DNA from: Candidatus Equadaptatus faecalis
GTDB lineage: Bacteria; Synergistota; Synergistia; Synergistales; Synergistaceae
DNA length: 50,090 nucleotides
NCBI GenBank assembly: GCA_018065065.1
Contig: JAGHTZ010000051.1
Coordinates: 1 to 50,090 of the forward strand
Direction: 5' to 3'
Shown here in pieces: positions 12,063 through 21,076 of the stretch; positions within the stretch are counted from its first letter, which is position 1; each line of letters starts with the position of its first letter. The notes under the pieces are model-generated. The model ran no database searches. It was not told the DNA's origin and saw only the letters and a program-made list of their open reading frames with translations. The translations under genes were made by a program, and so were the position numbers.

Positions 12063-13827
12063 TGCAGTTACCCGTTCCGACCTTTCCCTGCCATCCGCAT
12101 CCGTTGCATCCTTTTCTGCAGTCTTTAGTTACAATGCCATTCATGGCATTATCCCTTTCGCGGAGCAGATACTGTTTTGAAACTCCGCAGTCTATATTCT
12201 CCCACGGCAGTTTTTCGTCAAGGCTTCGAGCTGCAACGAATTTATCCGAGTCGATGCCTAAATCGGCAAAGACCTCCATCCAGCGGTCGAAATTGAAATA
12301 TTCTGTCCAGCCGTCAAAGCGCTGACCTCTGCGCCACACTTCTTCAATAACCGGAGCAAGGGACGAATCTCCGCGTGCAAAAACACCTTCAAGATAGGTC
12401 TGTTTCGGTTCATGATAGGCAAGCGATATTTTCTTGCTGCGTATCTGATGTTTCACCCAGCTGCCTCTTTCGTGCAGGCTTTCCCTGTCTAACTGCGCTT
12501 CCCACTGGAAAGGCGTATGTCCTTTGGGTACAAAACCTGCAAGCGAAACACTGATTTCTCCCTTGCGCTTGTATTTGCGGGCAACAGTCAAAGCCTGTCC
12601 GCAAATATCCAGTATGCCGGACAAATCTTCTTCCGTCTCCGTAGGAAGTCCCATCATGAAATAGAGCTTCACTCTGTCCCAGCCGTTTGCAAAGGTCTGT
12701 TCAAGGGCATTGGCTATATCGTCCTCCGTAACTCCCTTATTGATAACGTTGCGAAGTCTCTGCGTTCCGGCTTCGGGCGCAAACGTCAGTCCGCTTTTGC
12801 GCAGAGCATGCAGTTCGGCTGCAAGCTGAACGGAAAAAGCGTCAACGCGAAGACTGGGCAAACTCAATTTTGTCTGCTGCTTTTCAAGCTCCTGAGTAAT
12901 GCTGCGAATAAACGGCAAAAGCCCTGTCCAGTCACAGGTAGCAAGCGACAGCAGACCTATTTCCTCCCAGCCCGTGTTTTTGAGCAGAAGGTCTGTCTGC
13001 TCAAGGACTGACTCAACCGAACGTTCTCTTACCGGCCTGTCTATCATTCCTGCCTGACAGAAACGGCATCCCCTGGTGCAGCCTTTGAACACCTGAAGCG
13101 TAATTCTGTCATGCACTATGCTTGTATTCGGCACTATCATTTTGGTATTGAACCAGACATCGTCAAGCTTTTCCGCTATTCTTCTGCGAACAGGCTTGTC
13201 CGGCGGGTACATCGGAACGTACACACCCTCAATTTTCGAAAGCGCTGCAAGTTTTTCCGTTCTGCTTCTGCCTTTAAGTTCAAACAGTATTTGATAAACT
13301 TCCGGATTTACTATTTCGCCGTCGCCTATTATGAAAGCGTCAAAAAACGGCTCAACCGGCGCAGGCGTCAAAGCACAGGGACCTCCGGCAATTACAAGCG
13401 GGTCGCTGTCCTTCCGTTCGTCTGCATAATGCGGGATATTTCCCAAATCAAGGATTGTAAGCACGTTTGTATAGCATAACTCATACTGAAGAGTAAAAGC
13501 TACAACGTCAAACTCCTTAATCGGTCGTTTGCTTTCCAACGCCCATAATTCGGTGTTTGTATTGCGCAGCGCGTCTTCAAAATCGGGCCACGGCGCATAG
13601 ACACGTTCTGCGTCTGCGAACGGAAGTTCTTTCGTCAGACCGTAGAGTATCTGAAAACCGAGATAACTCATCCCAACTTCGTAGACGTCAGGGAATGCAT
13701 AGCACACCCTCAGCAGATTTCCATCTTTAACACTACCTGTCCCGTATTCACAGCCTATGTAACGGGACGGTCTTTTTACGCTTGATAGAATTGCTCTGCG
13801 CGGATCCTGACAAAAAACTTCAGACAT
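12055..13827 (-). CDS. TIGR03960-type B12-binding-domain radical SAM protein
   Basis: A 590-residue radical SAM protein. Residues about 25-215 resemble a cobalamin-binding-like Rossmann domain, and the radical SAM cluster motif CTRGCRFCQ lies near residue 255 (from DNA position about 13065). The C terminus carries a Cys cluster, CRKGCNGCGW followed by a final Cys, which could bind another metal centre. The reaction is unknown; family members occur next to DUF2344 and RNase G. ATG at 13827 has AAGGAG 8 nt upstream. It is the first gene of the long minus-strand block, and a stem-loop (13842-13877) lies in its leader. Confidence 0.87.
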   Translation of the reverse strand: MSEVFCQDPRRAILSSVKRPSRYIGCEYGTGSVKDGNLLRVCYAFPDVYEVGMSYLGFQILYGLTKELPFADAERVYAPWPDFEDALRNTNTELWALESKRPIKEFDVVAFTLQYELCYTNVLTILDLGNIPHYADERKDSDPLVIAGGPCALTPAPVEPFFDAFIIGDGEIVNPEVYQILFELKGRSRTEKLAALSKIEGVYVPMYPPDKPVRRRIAEKLDDVWFNTKMIVPNTSIVHDRITLQVFKGCTRGCRFCQAGMIDRPVRERSVESVLEQTDLLLKNTGWEEIGLLSLATCDWTGLLPFIRSITQELEKQQTKLSLPSLRVDAFSVQLAAELHALRKSGLTFAPEAGTQRLRNVINKGVTEDDIANALEQTFANGWDRVKLYFMMGLPTETEEDLSGILDICGQALTVARKYKRKGEISVSLAGFVPKGHTPFQWEAQLDRESLHERGSWVKHQIRSKKISLAYHEPKQTYLEGVFARGDSSLAPVIEEVWRRGQRFDGWTEYFNFDRWMEVFADLGIDSDKFVAARSLDEKLPWENIDCGVSKQYLLRERDNAMNGIVTKDCRKGCNGCGWQGKVGTGNCNA

Positions 13828-13841
13828 AAATCTGTCTCCTT

Positions 13842-13877
13842 ATGAAACGGCTGCCGTGCAGACAGCACACGTTTCAT
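13842..13877 (-). promoter_or_regulatory. Stem-loop in the leader of the radical SAM gene
   Basis: ATGAAACG (13842-13849) and CGTTTCAT (13870-13877) form a perfect 8-bp stem, and an inner GCTG/CAGC pair extends it. It lies between rodA and the radical SAM gene, only a few bases before the AAGGAG ribosome site. No U tract follows it on the minus strand, so it is not a convincing terminator. It could modulate ribosome access or protect the mRNA end. Confidence 0.4.
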
Positions 13878-13918
13878 CAATTTTTTATAAACAGAATTTC
13901 TGCTTGTAATTTTAAAAT

Positions 13919-15028
13919 TTAAAAACGCTCTTTGGCAAGCGAAATTTCCACGCTCTGCACAAGAGCAAGTCCTGCGAGAACCGCAAGCAGCGAACTGCCC
14001 CCATAACTGAACAGCGGCAGAGGAAGCCCCGTAACCGGCGCAAGTCCCATGCACATTGCGATACTCTCAGTCATCTGAAACCACAGCCAGGCGGCAATTG
14101 CAGTACACAATAGTCTGGCTTCAGGATCCCTCGTACTCGTTATTGCCTCAATTATCTTCCAAAGCAGCAAAGCATAGAGTACCAACACAAAGAAACAGCC
14201 GACAAAACCAAATTCCTCGGAAAAAACTCCGAAAATAAAATCCGTATGCGGTTCGGGAAGAAAACGAAGTTTAGACTGCGTTCCGTTTAAAAAGCCTTTT
14301 CCGAAAATTCCTCCGGAACCAACAGCAATGCGTGACTGTATAACGTTATAACCTGCACCCTGCGGATCAACTGAAGCATCGAAGAATACAAGAATTCTCA
14401 TTTTCTGATACGGTTTAAGCATAAGCCATCCCACAGGCAGCATTGCTATACCGGCACCCATGATTCCGAACAAAAATTTCGCCGGTGCCCCCGCAACGAT
14501 AAGAACCGCAAAAAACATTACCGAATAGACCAAAGCACTGCCGAAGTCAGGCTGAAGCAATATAGGCAGAAGGAAACACAGCGAGATTCCGAAAACAAGC
14601 GCTATCCCTTTAAGGTCGCTCGGCGGGAACATGGTGCAGCATTTTGCAAGCAGCAGCGCAAAAGCTAGTTTGCCTATTTCTGACGGCTGCAATCTGATAA
14701 ATCCAAAATTAAACCAGCTCTGTGCGCCCTTTGAGGTATGCCCCACAATAAGCACCAAAAGGAAAAGCAGTATGACAATGACCGAAAGCGAAAAAGCAAG
14801 CTTCAGCATATTTTTGCAGCCGATTTTTATAATGAGGAAATAGACGACAAAACCAATCAGGCCAAAAACAAGCTGTCTGATCATATACGGAGAACTATGC
14901 GTCTGAAGCGAGTAGCTTGCACTGTAAATTGCGGCAGCGCCTAACAAAAAAAGAATTACCGCCGCAAAAAACATATATCTGTTCAAGCCTCTTTTTATAT
15001 CCAGCCAGCTGTTTTCAAATACCTGCAT
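13919..15028 (-). CDS. rodA: Rod shape-determining peptidoglycan glycosyltransferase RodA
   Basis: SEDS-family integral membrane protein (369 aa, about ten hydrophobic segments) that polymerises lipid II glycan strands during side-wall elongation together with PBP2. The SEDS region LQPDFGSALVYSVMF contains the conserved Asp; other typical segments are AVGSGGIFGKGFLNGTQ and LPLFSYGGSSLLA near the C terminus. It directly follows mrdA, with a TGATG stop-start junction, and GGAG lies about 10 nt upstream of the ATG. It closes the mreB-mreC-mreD-mrdA-rodA cluster; context and sequence favour RodA over FtsW. Confidence 0.96.
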   Translation of the reverse strand: MQVFENSWLDIKRGLNRYMFFAAVILFLLGAAAIYSASYSLQTHSSPYMIRQLVFGLIGFVVYFLIIKIGCKNMLKLAFSLSVIVILLFLLVLIVGHTSKGAQSWFNFGFIRLQPSEIGKLAFALLLAKCCTMFPPSDLKGIALVFGISLCFLLPILLQPDFGSALVYSVMFFAVLIVAGAPAKFLFGIMGAGIAMLPVGWLMLKPYQKMRILVFFDASVDPQGAGYNVIQSRIAVGSGGIFGKGFLNGTQSKLRFLPEPHTDFIFGVFSEEFGFVGCFFVLVLYALLLWKIIEAITSTRDPEARLLCTAIAAWLWFQMTESIAMCMGLAPVTGLPLPLFSYGGSSLLAVLAGLALVQSVEISLAKERF

Positions 15029-16920
15029 CAGTTCTCATCTCCGTTCGCAGCTGCATCCTGTTTCACAGGACGTTCGGAATTCTGTATTTTTACTGGTTCG
15101 GAAGATGTTTTTTTCTGCTGCTGATTTTCCTCTGCGCCGTTGGACTGAACATGTTCTTCGGCTTCAGCATCTTTGTCTGAAATTTCTTCTTCTTTGTGGT
15201 TAATCAGATAATTCAGCATTTTACCTACCATAGGTCCGGTTACCTTTCCGCCGCCCTTACCGGCTTCGGCGATAGCAACAACCGCGTAGCGCGGATTGTC
15301 AACAGGCGCGTATCCTGCAAACCACGCATGGTCTGCCCCCTGAGAGTTTTGGGCTGTACCGGTTTTTCCGGCAACACGCACACCGTACTCGGAAGCGGCA
15401 CGGCCTGTACCTATGCTGCCAACTTCCTGCAAACCCTGCTGCAAAATTCTGAAAATATCGTCTGATAAATCTACTTTTTCATATTCCACAGGGAACTCAG
15501 AATTTATTTTCGGACGGAACAGTTTTCCTTTGCTGGCAACAGCTGCATACACCCTTGCTACCTGAAGCGGGGTCATAAGAAGATACCCCTGTCCTATTGA
15601 ATAGTTGACAGTATCACCGCCGTACCAGCTTTCTTTTATCTTTTTCTTTTTCCATTTCGGACCCGCAAGTGTTCCGGAGCTTTCGGAAGTCAAGTCAATA
15701 CCCGTTTTTTTGCCGACTCCGAATTTTGAAGCCGTTTCAATCAGTCTGTCTATACCTAAATTCCACGAGGTCTGATAAAAAAACACGTCACAGGAGTCGC
15801 GCAATGCCCTGATAACAGTTTCGTTGCCATGCCCCGCATGGTTCCAGCAGCGGAATTTTCTGTTGCCGAGTTCAAAATATCCAGGGCAATGTACAACGGA
15901 TGAAGTCGTTATTTTTTTGTTTGACAGACCTGCAGACGCCGTAACTACTTTAAACGTGGAGGCAGGAGGATACGCTCCGGAAATAGCTCTGTTCATCATT
16001 GGACGCGAACGCTTGTCGAGCAGCGCCCCCCACTCCTGAGCGGTTATGCCCCAGGTAAGGGGATTCGGATCATAAGAAGGCGACGAAACAAGACATTTGA
16101 CAGAACCGTCGGTAACGTCCAACGCTACAATAGCCCCGCGGAAATCCTGTAAAAGCTTCGAAGCATAACGCTGTGCGCCAAGATCTATTGTAAGTTTTAT
16201 GTTTTTGCCTTTTATCGATGTAGTGTAGCTGATTTCGCGAATCTGTTTTCCTCTGGCATCAACTTCGATAACCCGTTCGCCGGGCATACCATGAATTTCC
16301 TCTTCGTACCAGGCTTCAATTCCGTTTTTGCCTATGTGATCCCCGCCCTTGTATTCCGGATGCCTTTCAAGTTCTTCTTTAGTAATTTCAGCAACGTATC
16401 CGACAACATGCGCAACGTCTTTTCCAGCCGGATAACTTCTTTTCCAGACAGGAGTAAGAAAGAGCAGTTCGCTGAAGTTTTTATCCATGATAAGCTGAGT
16501 TGCCTGGGCAAAAGTAAGATTGGAGGCAATGGTAATTGCACGGTACGGAGCAGAGTACTGCTTCTGAACTTTGTCTTTTATTTCAGCTTCTGTAACTGGA
16601 ATACCGCCGTGTTTCAAAATTGACGCAACAATTTTTACTTTTTTTTCATCCATCAAATCCAAAGGATAGCCGCTTATATTAAAAGTTCTCACATTAACGG
16701 CAAGAGGGGCCCCGGCAGCATCCGTAATCGTTCCTCTCGGAGGTAGGATTCGAAGGATGCGCAGTCTGTTCCGAGATGCAAGTTTGACATATTCGTTGCT
16801 CTTAATTATCTGAAAAAAAATCAGACTGCACAGCAACCCCAGAAAGGTAGACAATACTGCCCCTCGCAATACCCAGAATCTTTTTTCAAGGCTAAGTTTG
16901 TCGTACTGTATACTAGACAT
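15028..16920 (-). CDS. mrdA: Penicillin-binding protein 2 (class B transpeptidase)
   Basis: The cross-linking transpeptidase partner of RodA in the elongasome (630 aa). One N-terminal membrane anchor (about residues 17-38) precedes a PBP dimerisation domain with the LPPRGTITD segment. The transpeptidase motifs are present: SxxK as ASTFK (Ser near residue 321), YSIGQG standing for the SxN region, and KTGTAQ near residue 519. The last 50 residues are a Glu/Lys/Asn-rich hydrophilic tail of unknown role. Start chosen at ATG 16920, since the longer reading frame extends into mreD with unrelated residues; mreD overlaps it by 8 bp. A weak AAGG lies about 13 nt upstream. Confidence 0.95.
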   Translation of the reverse strand: MSSIQYDKLSLEKRFWVLRGAVLSTFLGLLCSLIFFQIIKSNEYVKLASRNRLRILRILPPRGTITDAAGAPLAVNVRTFNISGYPLDLMDEKKVKIVASILKHGGIPVTEAEIKDKVQKQYSAPYRAITIASNLTFAQATQLIMDKNFSELLFLTPVWKRSYPAGKDVAHVVGYVAEITKEELERHPEYKGGDHIGKNGIEAWYEEEIHGMPGERVIEVDARGKQIREISYTTSIKGKNIKLTIDLGAQRYASKLLQDFRGAIVALDVTDGSVKCLVSSPSYDPNPLTWGITAQEWGALLDKRSRPMMNRAISGAYPPASTFKVVTASAGLSNKKITTSSVVHCPGYFELGNRKFRCWNHAGHGNETVIRALRDSCDVFFYQTSWNLGIDRLIETASKFGVGKKTGIDLTSESSGTLAGPKWKKKKIKESWYGGDTVNYSIGQGYLLMTPLQVARVYAAVASKGKLFRPKINSEFPVEYEKVDLSDDIFRILQQGLQEVGSIGTGRAASEYGVRVAGKTGTAQNSQGADHAWFAGYAPVDNPRYAVVAIAEAGKGGGKVTGPMVGKMLNYLINHKEEEISDKDAEAEEHVQSNGAEENQQQKKTSSEPVKIQNSERPVKQDAAANGDEN

Positions 16921-17383
16921 GTCTGTATATTGCCTTTTTGTGGACAAGACCCAAAAGCATAATAAATGCGACTCCAACCAGCTGCTGTATTGCAAAAAGC
17001 CGCAGCGTGGTCATACTGGTAGCCGTCCAAAACATCGCGTGAACCGCAGCAGACAGAATTTGCACTGCAAGTGTACAGGCAATGAAACTTTTGGTATTTC
17101 TGCCTTGTGCAGGGATTAAATGCCAAACTACAAACACCAACGCTAAAAGCGCTCCGTTTAGTGCAGCCGTTAAACCCGGGAGATTTGTCCAGCGCAAGTC
17201 CCACAACAGACCGCCGACAAAACCGGCTGCAATATACCAGCTCAAGGAGTGTCTGTGTTCGTTTTCAGGCCGCAGTCCGGCAAAAACAAGAGACAGCAGA
17301 AACAACTCAGGAACAAGAAAAATTCCCATAAAAACAACCTGAATAATATCCTGCAACAGCCATATAAGAACCGAAAGAATCAT
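16913..17383 (-). CDS. mreD: Rod shape-determining protein MreD
   Basis: Small inner-membrane protein (156 aa) with about five hydrophobic segments; its role is to link MreB/MreC to the wall-synthesis enzymes. Sequence conservation in this family is low, so the call relies on hydrophobicity, size and position between mreC and mrdA. A strong GGAGGA lies about 9 nt upstream of the ATG at 17383. It abuts the mreC stop codon and overlaps the start of mrdA. Confidence 0.88.
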   Translation of the reverse strand: MILSVLIWLLQDIIQVVFMGIFLVPELFLLSLVFAGLRPENEHRHSLSWYIAAGFVGGLLWDLRWTNLPGLTAALNGALLALVFVVWHLIPAQGRNTKSFIACTLAVQILSAAVHAMFWTATSMTTLRLFAIQQLVGVAFIMLLGLVHKKAIYRHV

Positions 17384-18163
17384 CTACATATCCTCCGAAT
17401 AAACTTCTACGTTATAGAGCTGAGTCAAATGTGCACCGGCTGCAACCTTGAACGGGACATAACCCTCTTTGGCTGGTTCCCTGCCTATAATATGACCTAT
17501 CATAAGCCCTGGAGGTATCTGGTCACCTATCAGTGATGTCGAAATTCTCATATTTTTCGTTACATATCTGTCGCTTGGTATATACAGCATATTCAAATTT
17601 CCCTTATTGTCGCCGGTTATAACGCCAAGATCCCTCGTATCATCAATAACTGCAGCAATAAGGAATGAGGAGGAAGTAATAAGTTCAAACCAGGCTGAAT
17701 GCTTCGACACACGGCTTATTCTGCCTACAAGATATCCGTCAGACATAACGGCCGCGCCCTCAACAACTTTATCCGCGCTGCCCTTGTTAATTTTGGCTTC
17801 GCTCCACCAGTTTTCAGGGTAGCGCAGAATCACGCGTGCAGGAATATAAGACGACTTGGCCGCCGGCACGCTAACATTCGCTTTCTGCAGTGCCTCTGCC
17901 TGAACACGGTTCAGGGCTTCAAGTCTCGCAAGCTGCTGCTGAAGCGTTTTTCTTTCCAAAACCCAGTTGCTTCCGTATTTTACAAGGTCTCTTGTGACTG
18001 AAAAGGGATATTCCGGGATGTACAATAGTTTGTTAACGCTGTCAATGGCAAAGTAACGCACGGCAGGAACAAAGTTCATCACACAATACAACAGCATACC
18101 GAGTGCCAGTGAAATGATGCCGCAAACTGCTGCTTTAAAATCTTCGTTGACTACATTATGCAT
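17384..18163 (-). CDS. mreC: Rod shape-determining protein MreC
   Basis: Periplasmic elongasome scaffold (259 aa). A single N-terminal membrane segment (about residues 10-30) is followed by a coiled-coil stretch (WVLERKTLQQQLARLEALN) and a beta-rich C-terminal domain with typical pieces (VVEGAAVMSDGYLVGRIS, DRYVTKNMRIST). The ATG at 18163 has no strong ribosome site, so coupling to mreB, 9 bp upstream, is likely. Length is near the family norm. Confidence 0.94.
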   Translation of the reverse strand: MHNVVNEDFKAAVCGIISLALGMLLYCVMNFVPAVRYFAIDSVNKLLYIPEYPFSVTRDLVKYGSNWVLERKTLQQQLARLEALNRVQAEALQKANVSVPAAKSSYIPARVILRYPENWWSEAKINKGSADKVVEGAAVMSDGYLVGRISRVSKHSAWFELITSSSFLIAAVIDDTRDLGVITGDNKGNLNMLYIPSDRYVTKNMRISTSLIGDQIPPGLMIGHIIGREPAKEGYVPFKVAAGAHLTQLYNVEVYSEDM

Positions 18164-18172
18164 AATTGAAAT

Positions 18173-19228
18173 CTACAAATCGTGGCGTTCAAGCGTTATT
18201 CCGTGAGATTTGATGTTCACTCTTGATTCAAGATAGTTTCCAAGACCTATGGCAGCAGAATAAAGCGGCTGTTCCGCAATATGCACAGGAACATTGAGAG
18301 CATCCGCCAAACGCATATTAAGCCCGCGAAGAAGGGCACTTCCGCCTGTCAGCACTATACCCTGATTTGCTATGTCACGAACCAGTTCAGGCGGCGTTTT
18401 TTCAATAGTCGCTCGTATTGTGTCTTCAATTTGCGTAATAATAGCATCAAGCGAATCTCTCACATCGACGGAAGTGATATGCGCAGATTTTGGCAGCCCG
18501 TCCAAGAGGTCTCTGCCCTTAACGTCCATCTGCAGTTCCTGTTCAAGCGGAAGAGCTGACCCGATTGCAATCTTTATCTCTTCTGCAGTGCTGCTCCCGA
18601 TTGCGAGCTTATAGTTCTGGCGCATCATCGAAATAATCGCCTCGTCCATGGCATTGCCTGCAACTCTGATCGCCTCGTTCAACACTATTCCGCCAAGTGA
18701 AAGGACCGCAACCTCGCAGCTTCCTCCGCCAATATTTACGATCATGTTTCCCTGCGGCTCGTCAATGGGAAGCCCTATACCGATAGCTGCCGCCAGAGGT
18801 TCTTCAACAACGTAAGCCTCTTTGGCCCCGGCTGCCAGTGTAACTTCAACAACCGCCCTGTTTTCAACTTCAGTAACGCAGGCAGGCACACAGACGGCAA
18901 CTCTCGGATGCGAGAACATACTTGTCGATTCGGTGGCAACACCCATAAAATGGCGGATAAGGTGCTCCGTCATCTCAAAATCAGCGATAACCCCATTTGA
19001 CAAAGGCGAAATCGTCGCAATTCCAACCGGCGTGCGGCCTACCATCTTTTTTGCTTCCGTTCCAAACGCTATTATTTCGCGTATACCCTTGCGTCCCACC
19101 TTACGGACGGCAAGGACAGAGGGTTCGTCAAGAACAACCCCTTTGCTTTTGACATAAATAACAGTATTTATTGTTCCGATATCAATACCAATTTCATTAT
19201 TAAACACCTGTTTGTCAAATCCAAACAT
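18173..19228 (-). CDS. mreB: Actin-like rod shape-determining protein MreB
   Basis: Bacterial actin that forms membrane-associated filaments directing lateral cell-wall synthesis. Nucleotide-binding signatures are present: phosphate 1 IGIDIGTINTVIYVK, the segment GNMIVNIGGGSCEVAVLSLGG (in two parts around residue 165) and adenosine motif GIVLTGGSALLRGL. The ordinary family phosphate-1 reads DLGTANT; here it is DIGTINT. An amphipathic N-terminal MFGFDKQ could serve as a membrane anchor. ATG at 19228 is preferred (351 aa); an ATG six codons upstream cannot be excluded. First gene of the shape cluster. Confidence 0.96.
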   Translation of the reverse strand: MFGFDKQVFNNEIGIDIGTINTVIYVKSKGVVLDEPSVLAVRKVGRKGIREIIAFGTEAKKMVGRTPVGIATISPLSNGVIADFEMTEHLIRHFMGVATESTSMFSHPRVAVCVPACVTEVENRAVVEVTLAAGAKEAYVVEEPLAAAIGIGLPIDEPQGNMIVNIGGGSCEVAVLSLGGIVLNEAIRVAGNAMDEAIISMMRQNYKLAIGSSTAEEIKIAIGSALPLEQELQMDVKGRDLLDGLPKSAHITSVDVRDSLDAIITQIEDTIRATIEKTPPELVRDIANQGIVLTGGSALLRGLNMRLADALNVPVHIAEQPLYSAAIGLGNYLESRVNIKSHGITLERHDL

Positions 19229-19252
19229 TTTGCCACCAACCTTCATTCCAGT

Positions 19253-19279
19253 GTCCGCAAACCGCTATCTAACGCGGAC
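19253..19279 (-). repeat. Inverted repeat upstream of mreB
   Basis: GTCCGC (19253-19258) and GCGGAC (19274-19279) form a 6-bp inverted repeat with a 15-nt loop, about 25 nt before the mreB start. It has no T run on either side. It may be a leader stem-loop or simply chance; I could not recognise a convincing promoter in this 103-bp gap. Confidence 0.25.
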
Positions 19280-19331
19280 AGTCAGTAATTGTCTCCACAG
19301 ACTATTATCGCATTATTTTCTGTTTTTTGCA

Positions 19332-19994
19332 TTATGAAATTAGCAATATTTTACTGTGTGCCGTGATATAGTGCCCTTTAAATTTAATTTCCAGGGTCTT
19401 TAGTCCCTTGCGGATAAATTCGGTCAATTCCTTGTCCTCAGTGCTTGCCGCCAGTATGCCGTTCGGATGGTTGTGCATAACAATCACACTGTGCGCATTC
19501 ACCCTTACCGCTCTGCGAAAAAGCAGCGGCATATCAAGAAATGCACCGTTTAATCCGCCGTATGAAACTGTCTCTTCTCCAACCACTTTTTCCTGCTTGT
19601 CCAAAAACAGTGCGTAAATTTCTTCACGGTCCAGATAGCCCATTCTGTCAGCCTGAAATTTTAATTTATCCTGCCAGCTTTCTCTCTCTTCTCCGTTATG
19701 AATTCTGGCAATACGAAGCCCAAGTTCCAAAACAGCGGCAAGCGTCGTAGCTTTGGCGTTTTTAATTCCGTCCTCAGTTTTCAATTCCGCAGCAGATAAT
19801 TTGCATAAGCCCTGCAAACCACCGTTGTCTTTCAAAAGTTTTGTCGCAAGTTCAATCACATTGCAGGAAGGTGTGCCGGTACGCAGCAGAATCGCGATGA
19901 GTTCTGCCGTAGACAGTTTGTCTGCCCCGTATTTCAACAGTTTCTCACGCGGCATTTCATCTTCCGGCATATTAAGACGTTTAAGATTTGTCAT
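19332..19994 (-). CDS. radC: RadC/JAB domain protein
   Basis: A 220-residue RadC-family protein. The N-terminal third contains a helix-hairpin-helix-like region (LSTAELIAILLRTGTPS). The C-terminal JAB/MPN metal motif is HSVIVMHNHPNGILAAST with a downstream Asp (TEDKEL), matching the HxHPxG-S-D pattern. The family was named for DNA repair, but its exact activity is disputed. It follows the MBL-fold hydrolase with 2 bp between them, and it ends the lapA-recJ-rel-dtd-MBL-radC block. Confidence 0.92.
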   Translation of the reverse strand: MTNLKRLNMPEDEMPREKLLKYGADKLSTAELIAILLRTGTPSCNVIELATKLLKDNGGLQGLCKLSAAELKTEDGIKNAKATTLAAVLELGLRIARIHNGEERESWQDKLKFQADRMGYLDREEIYALFLDKQEKVVGEETVSYGGLNGAFLDMPLLFRRAVRVNAHSVIVMHNHPNGILAASTEDKELTEFIRKGLKTLEIKFKGHYITAHSKILLIS

Positions 19995-19996
19995 AT

Positions 19997-20626
19997 CTAT
20001 CTCGGCCAGTACGGATTGTACTTTTTTTCCTTACCTATGTTCGTAGCCGGTCCGTGTCCGGGGCAGGCTTCCAAATCATCAGGAAACCGTTCAAGCTTGC
20101 GCAGTGAGTTTATCAGAACAGCTTCGTCACCACCGGGCAAATCTGTGCGTCCGATGGAAAGTTCAAACAGCGTGTCACCGCACAGCAAAATTTTATCCGC
20201 GCCGTCTTCAACATAGAAACATACTCCGCCCAGAGTGTGCCCCGGAGTATGAATGACTTCTATTTTTAAGTTGCCAACCGTAACAATTTCTCCGTCCGTA
20301 AGCAGTTTTTCCGCTTCAGGAAGCGAAAAAGCCTTACCGAAGGCAAAAGACAAATTCTTATCCGGATTTGTGAGACAACAGGCATCATCAGTGTGAATGG
20401 CGACACCGTACTTCGACAATTTGCGTACATCAGGAATTCCGCCTATATGATCTGCATGTCCGTGCGTAAGCATAATGTATGCAACATCAATCTTATTTTC
20501 TGTAACAAAATCCGCAACATACTCAGCAGGCCCGCCAGGATCCACAATTATGCCTTTTTTGTTATCATCCCAGAGAATATAACAATTTGTCCAAAGTTCA
20601 CCCAGCGGAAATCTTTGTATATTCAT
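19997..20626 (-). CDS. MBL-fold metallo-hydrolase (glyoxalase II-like)
   Basis: A 209-residue metallo-beta-lactamase-fold hydrolase. The zinc motif is THGHADHIGG; further ligands are seen in HTPGHTLGG, LCGDTLF and the terminal GHGP. The family includes hydroxyacylglutathione hydrolases and other thioesterases; the small size and lack of the glutathione-binding C-terminal domain argue against a classical glyoxalase II. The ATG at 20626 is preceded by AAGGAG 8 nt upstream; a GTG 3 codons earlier overlaps dtd. Rel, dtd and a hydrolase of this kind frequently neighbour one another in Gram-positive genomes. Confidence 0.88.
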   Translation of the reverse strand: MNIQRFPLGELWTNCYILWDDNKKGIIVDPGGPAEYVADFVTENKIDVAYIMLTHGHADHIGGIPDVRKLSKYGVAIHTDDACCLTNPDKNLSFAFGKAFSLPEAEKLLTDGEIVTVGNLKIEVIHTPGHTLGGVCFYVEDGADKILLCGDTLFELSIGRTDLPGGDEAVLINSLRKLERFPDDLEACPGHGPATNIGKEKKYNPYWPR

Positions 20627-20631
20627 CCAAC

Positions 20632-21075
20632 TCACTCCTTGGTGTCAAGCATTATCGTAACCGGCCCGTTATTGCACAGACTGACTTTCATTTCAGCCTG
20701 AAATATTCCATTCTGCGTTTTGATGCCAAGTGCCTGTACAGCCTTTGTAAAGCGGTTATACATATCCTTTGCAAATTCAGGTTTTGCCGCCAGATGCCAG
20801 GACGGTCTGCGTCCTTTTCTGCAGTCGGCACAGAGAGTAAACTGTGAAACTATCAGCATCTGCCCGCCGATATCAAGCAGCGAACGATTCATTACACCGT
20901 TTTCATCATCGAAAATGCGTAAATTGCATATTTTTTCCGCGAGTTGAGTTAAATCTTTTTCCGTATCGTCTTCAACAACTCCGAGCAAAACGCACAGCCC
21001 TGCATCTATTTTACCTGTAATTTTGCCGGCTACTCTGACTTCGGCATAATCGACTCTCTGCAGCAACGTTTTCAT
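20632..21075 (-). CDS. dtd: D-aminoacyl-tRNA deacylase
   Basis: Removes D-amino acids (and glycine from mischarged tRNA-Ala) from tRNA, protecting translation. The 147-residue protein has the two cross-subunit catalytic motifs of the DTD fold: SQFTL (about residue 78) and the Gly-cisPro motif NGPVT (about 137), plus the N-terminal LLQRVDYAEVRV. ATG at 21075 has GAGAGGA upstream. It is located 1 bp after rel, an arrangement conserved in many bacteria. Confidence 0.96.
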   Translation of the reverse strand: MKTLLQRVDYAEVRVAGKITGKIDAGLCVLLGVVEDDTEKDLTQLAEKICNLRIFDDENGVMNRSLLDIGGQMLIVSQFTLCADCRKGRRPSWHLAAKPEFAKDMYNRFTKAVQALGIKTQNGIFQAEMKVSLCNNGPVTIMLDTKE

Positions 21076-21076
21076 T

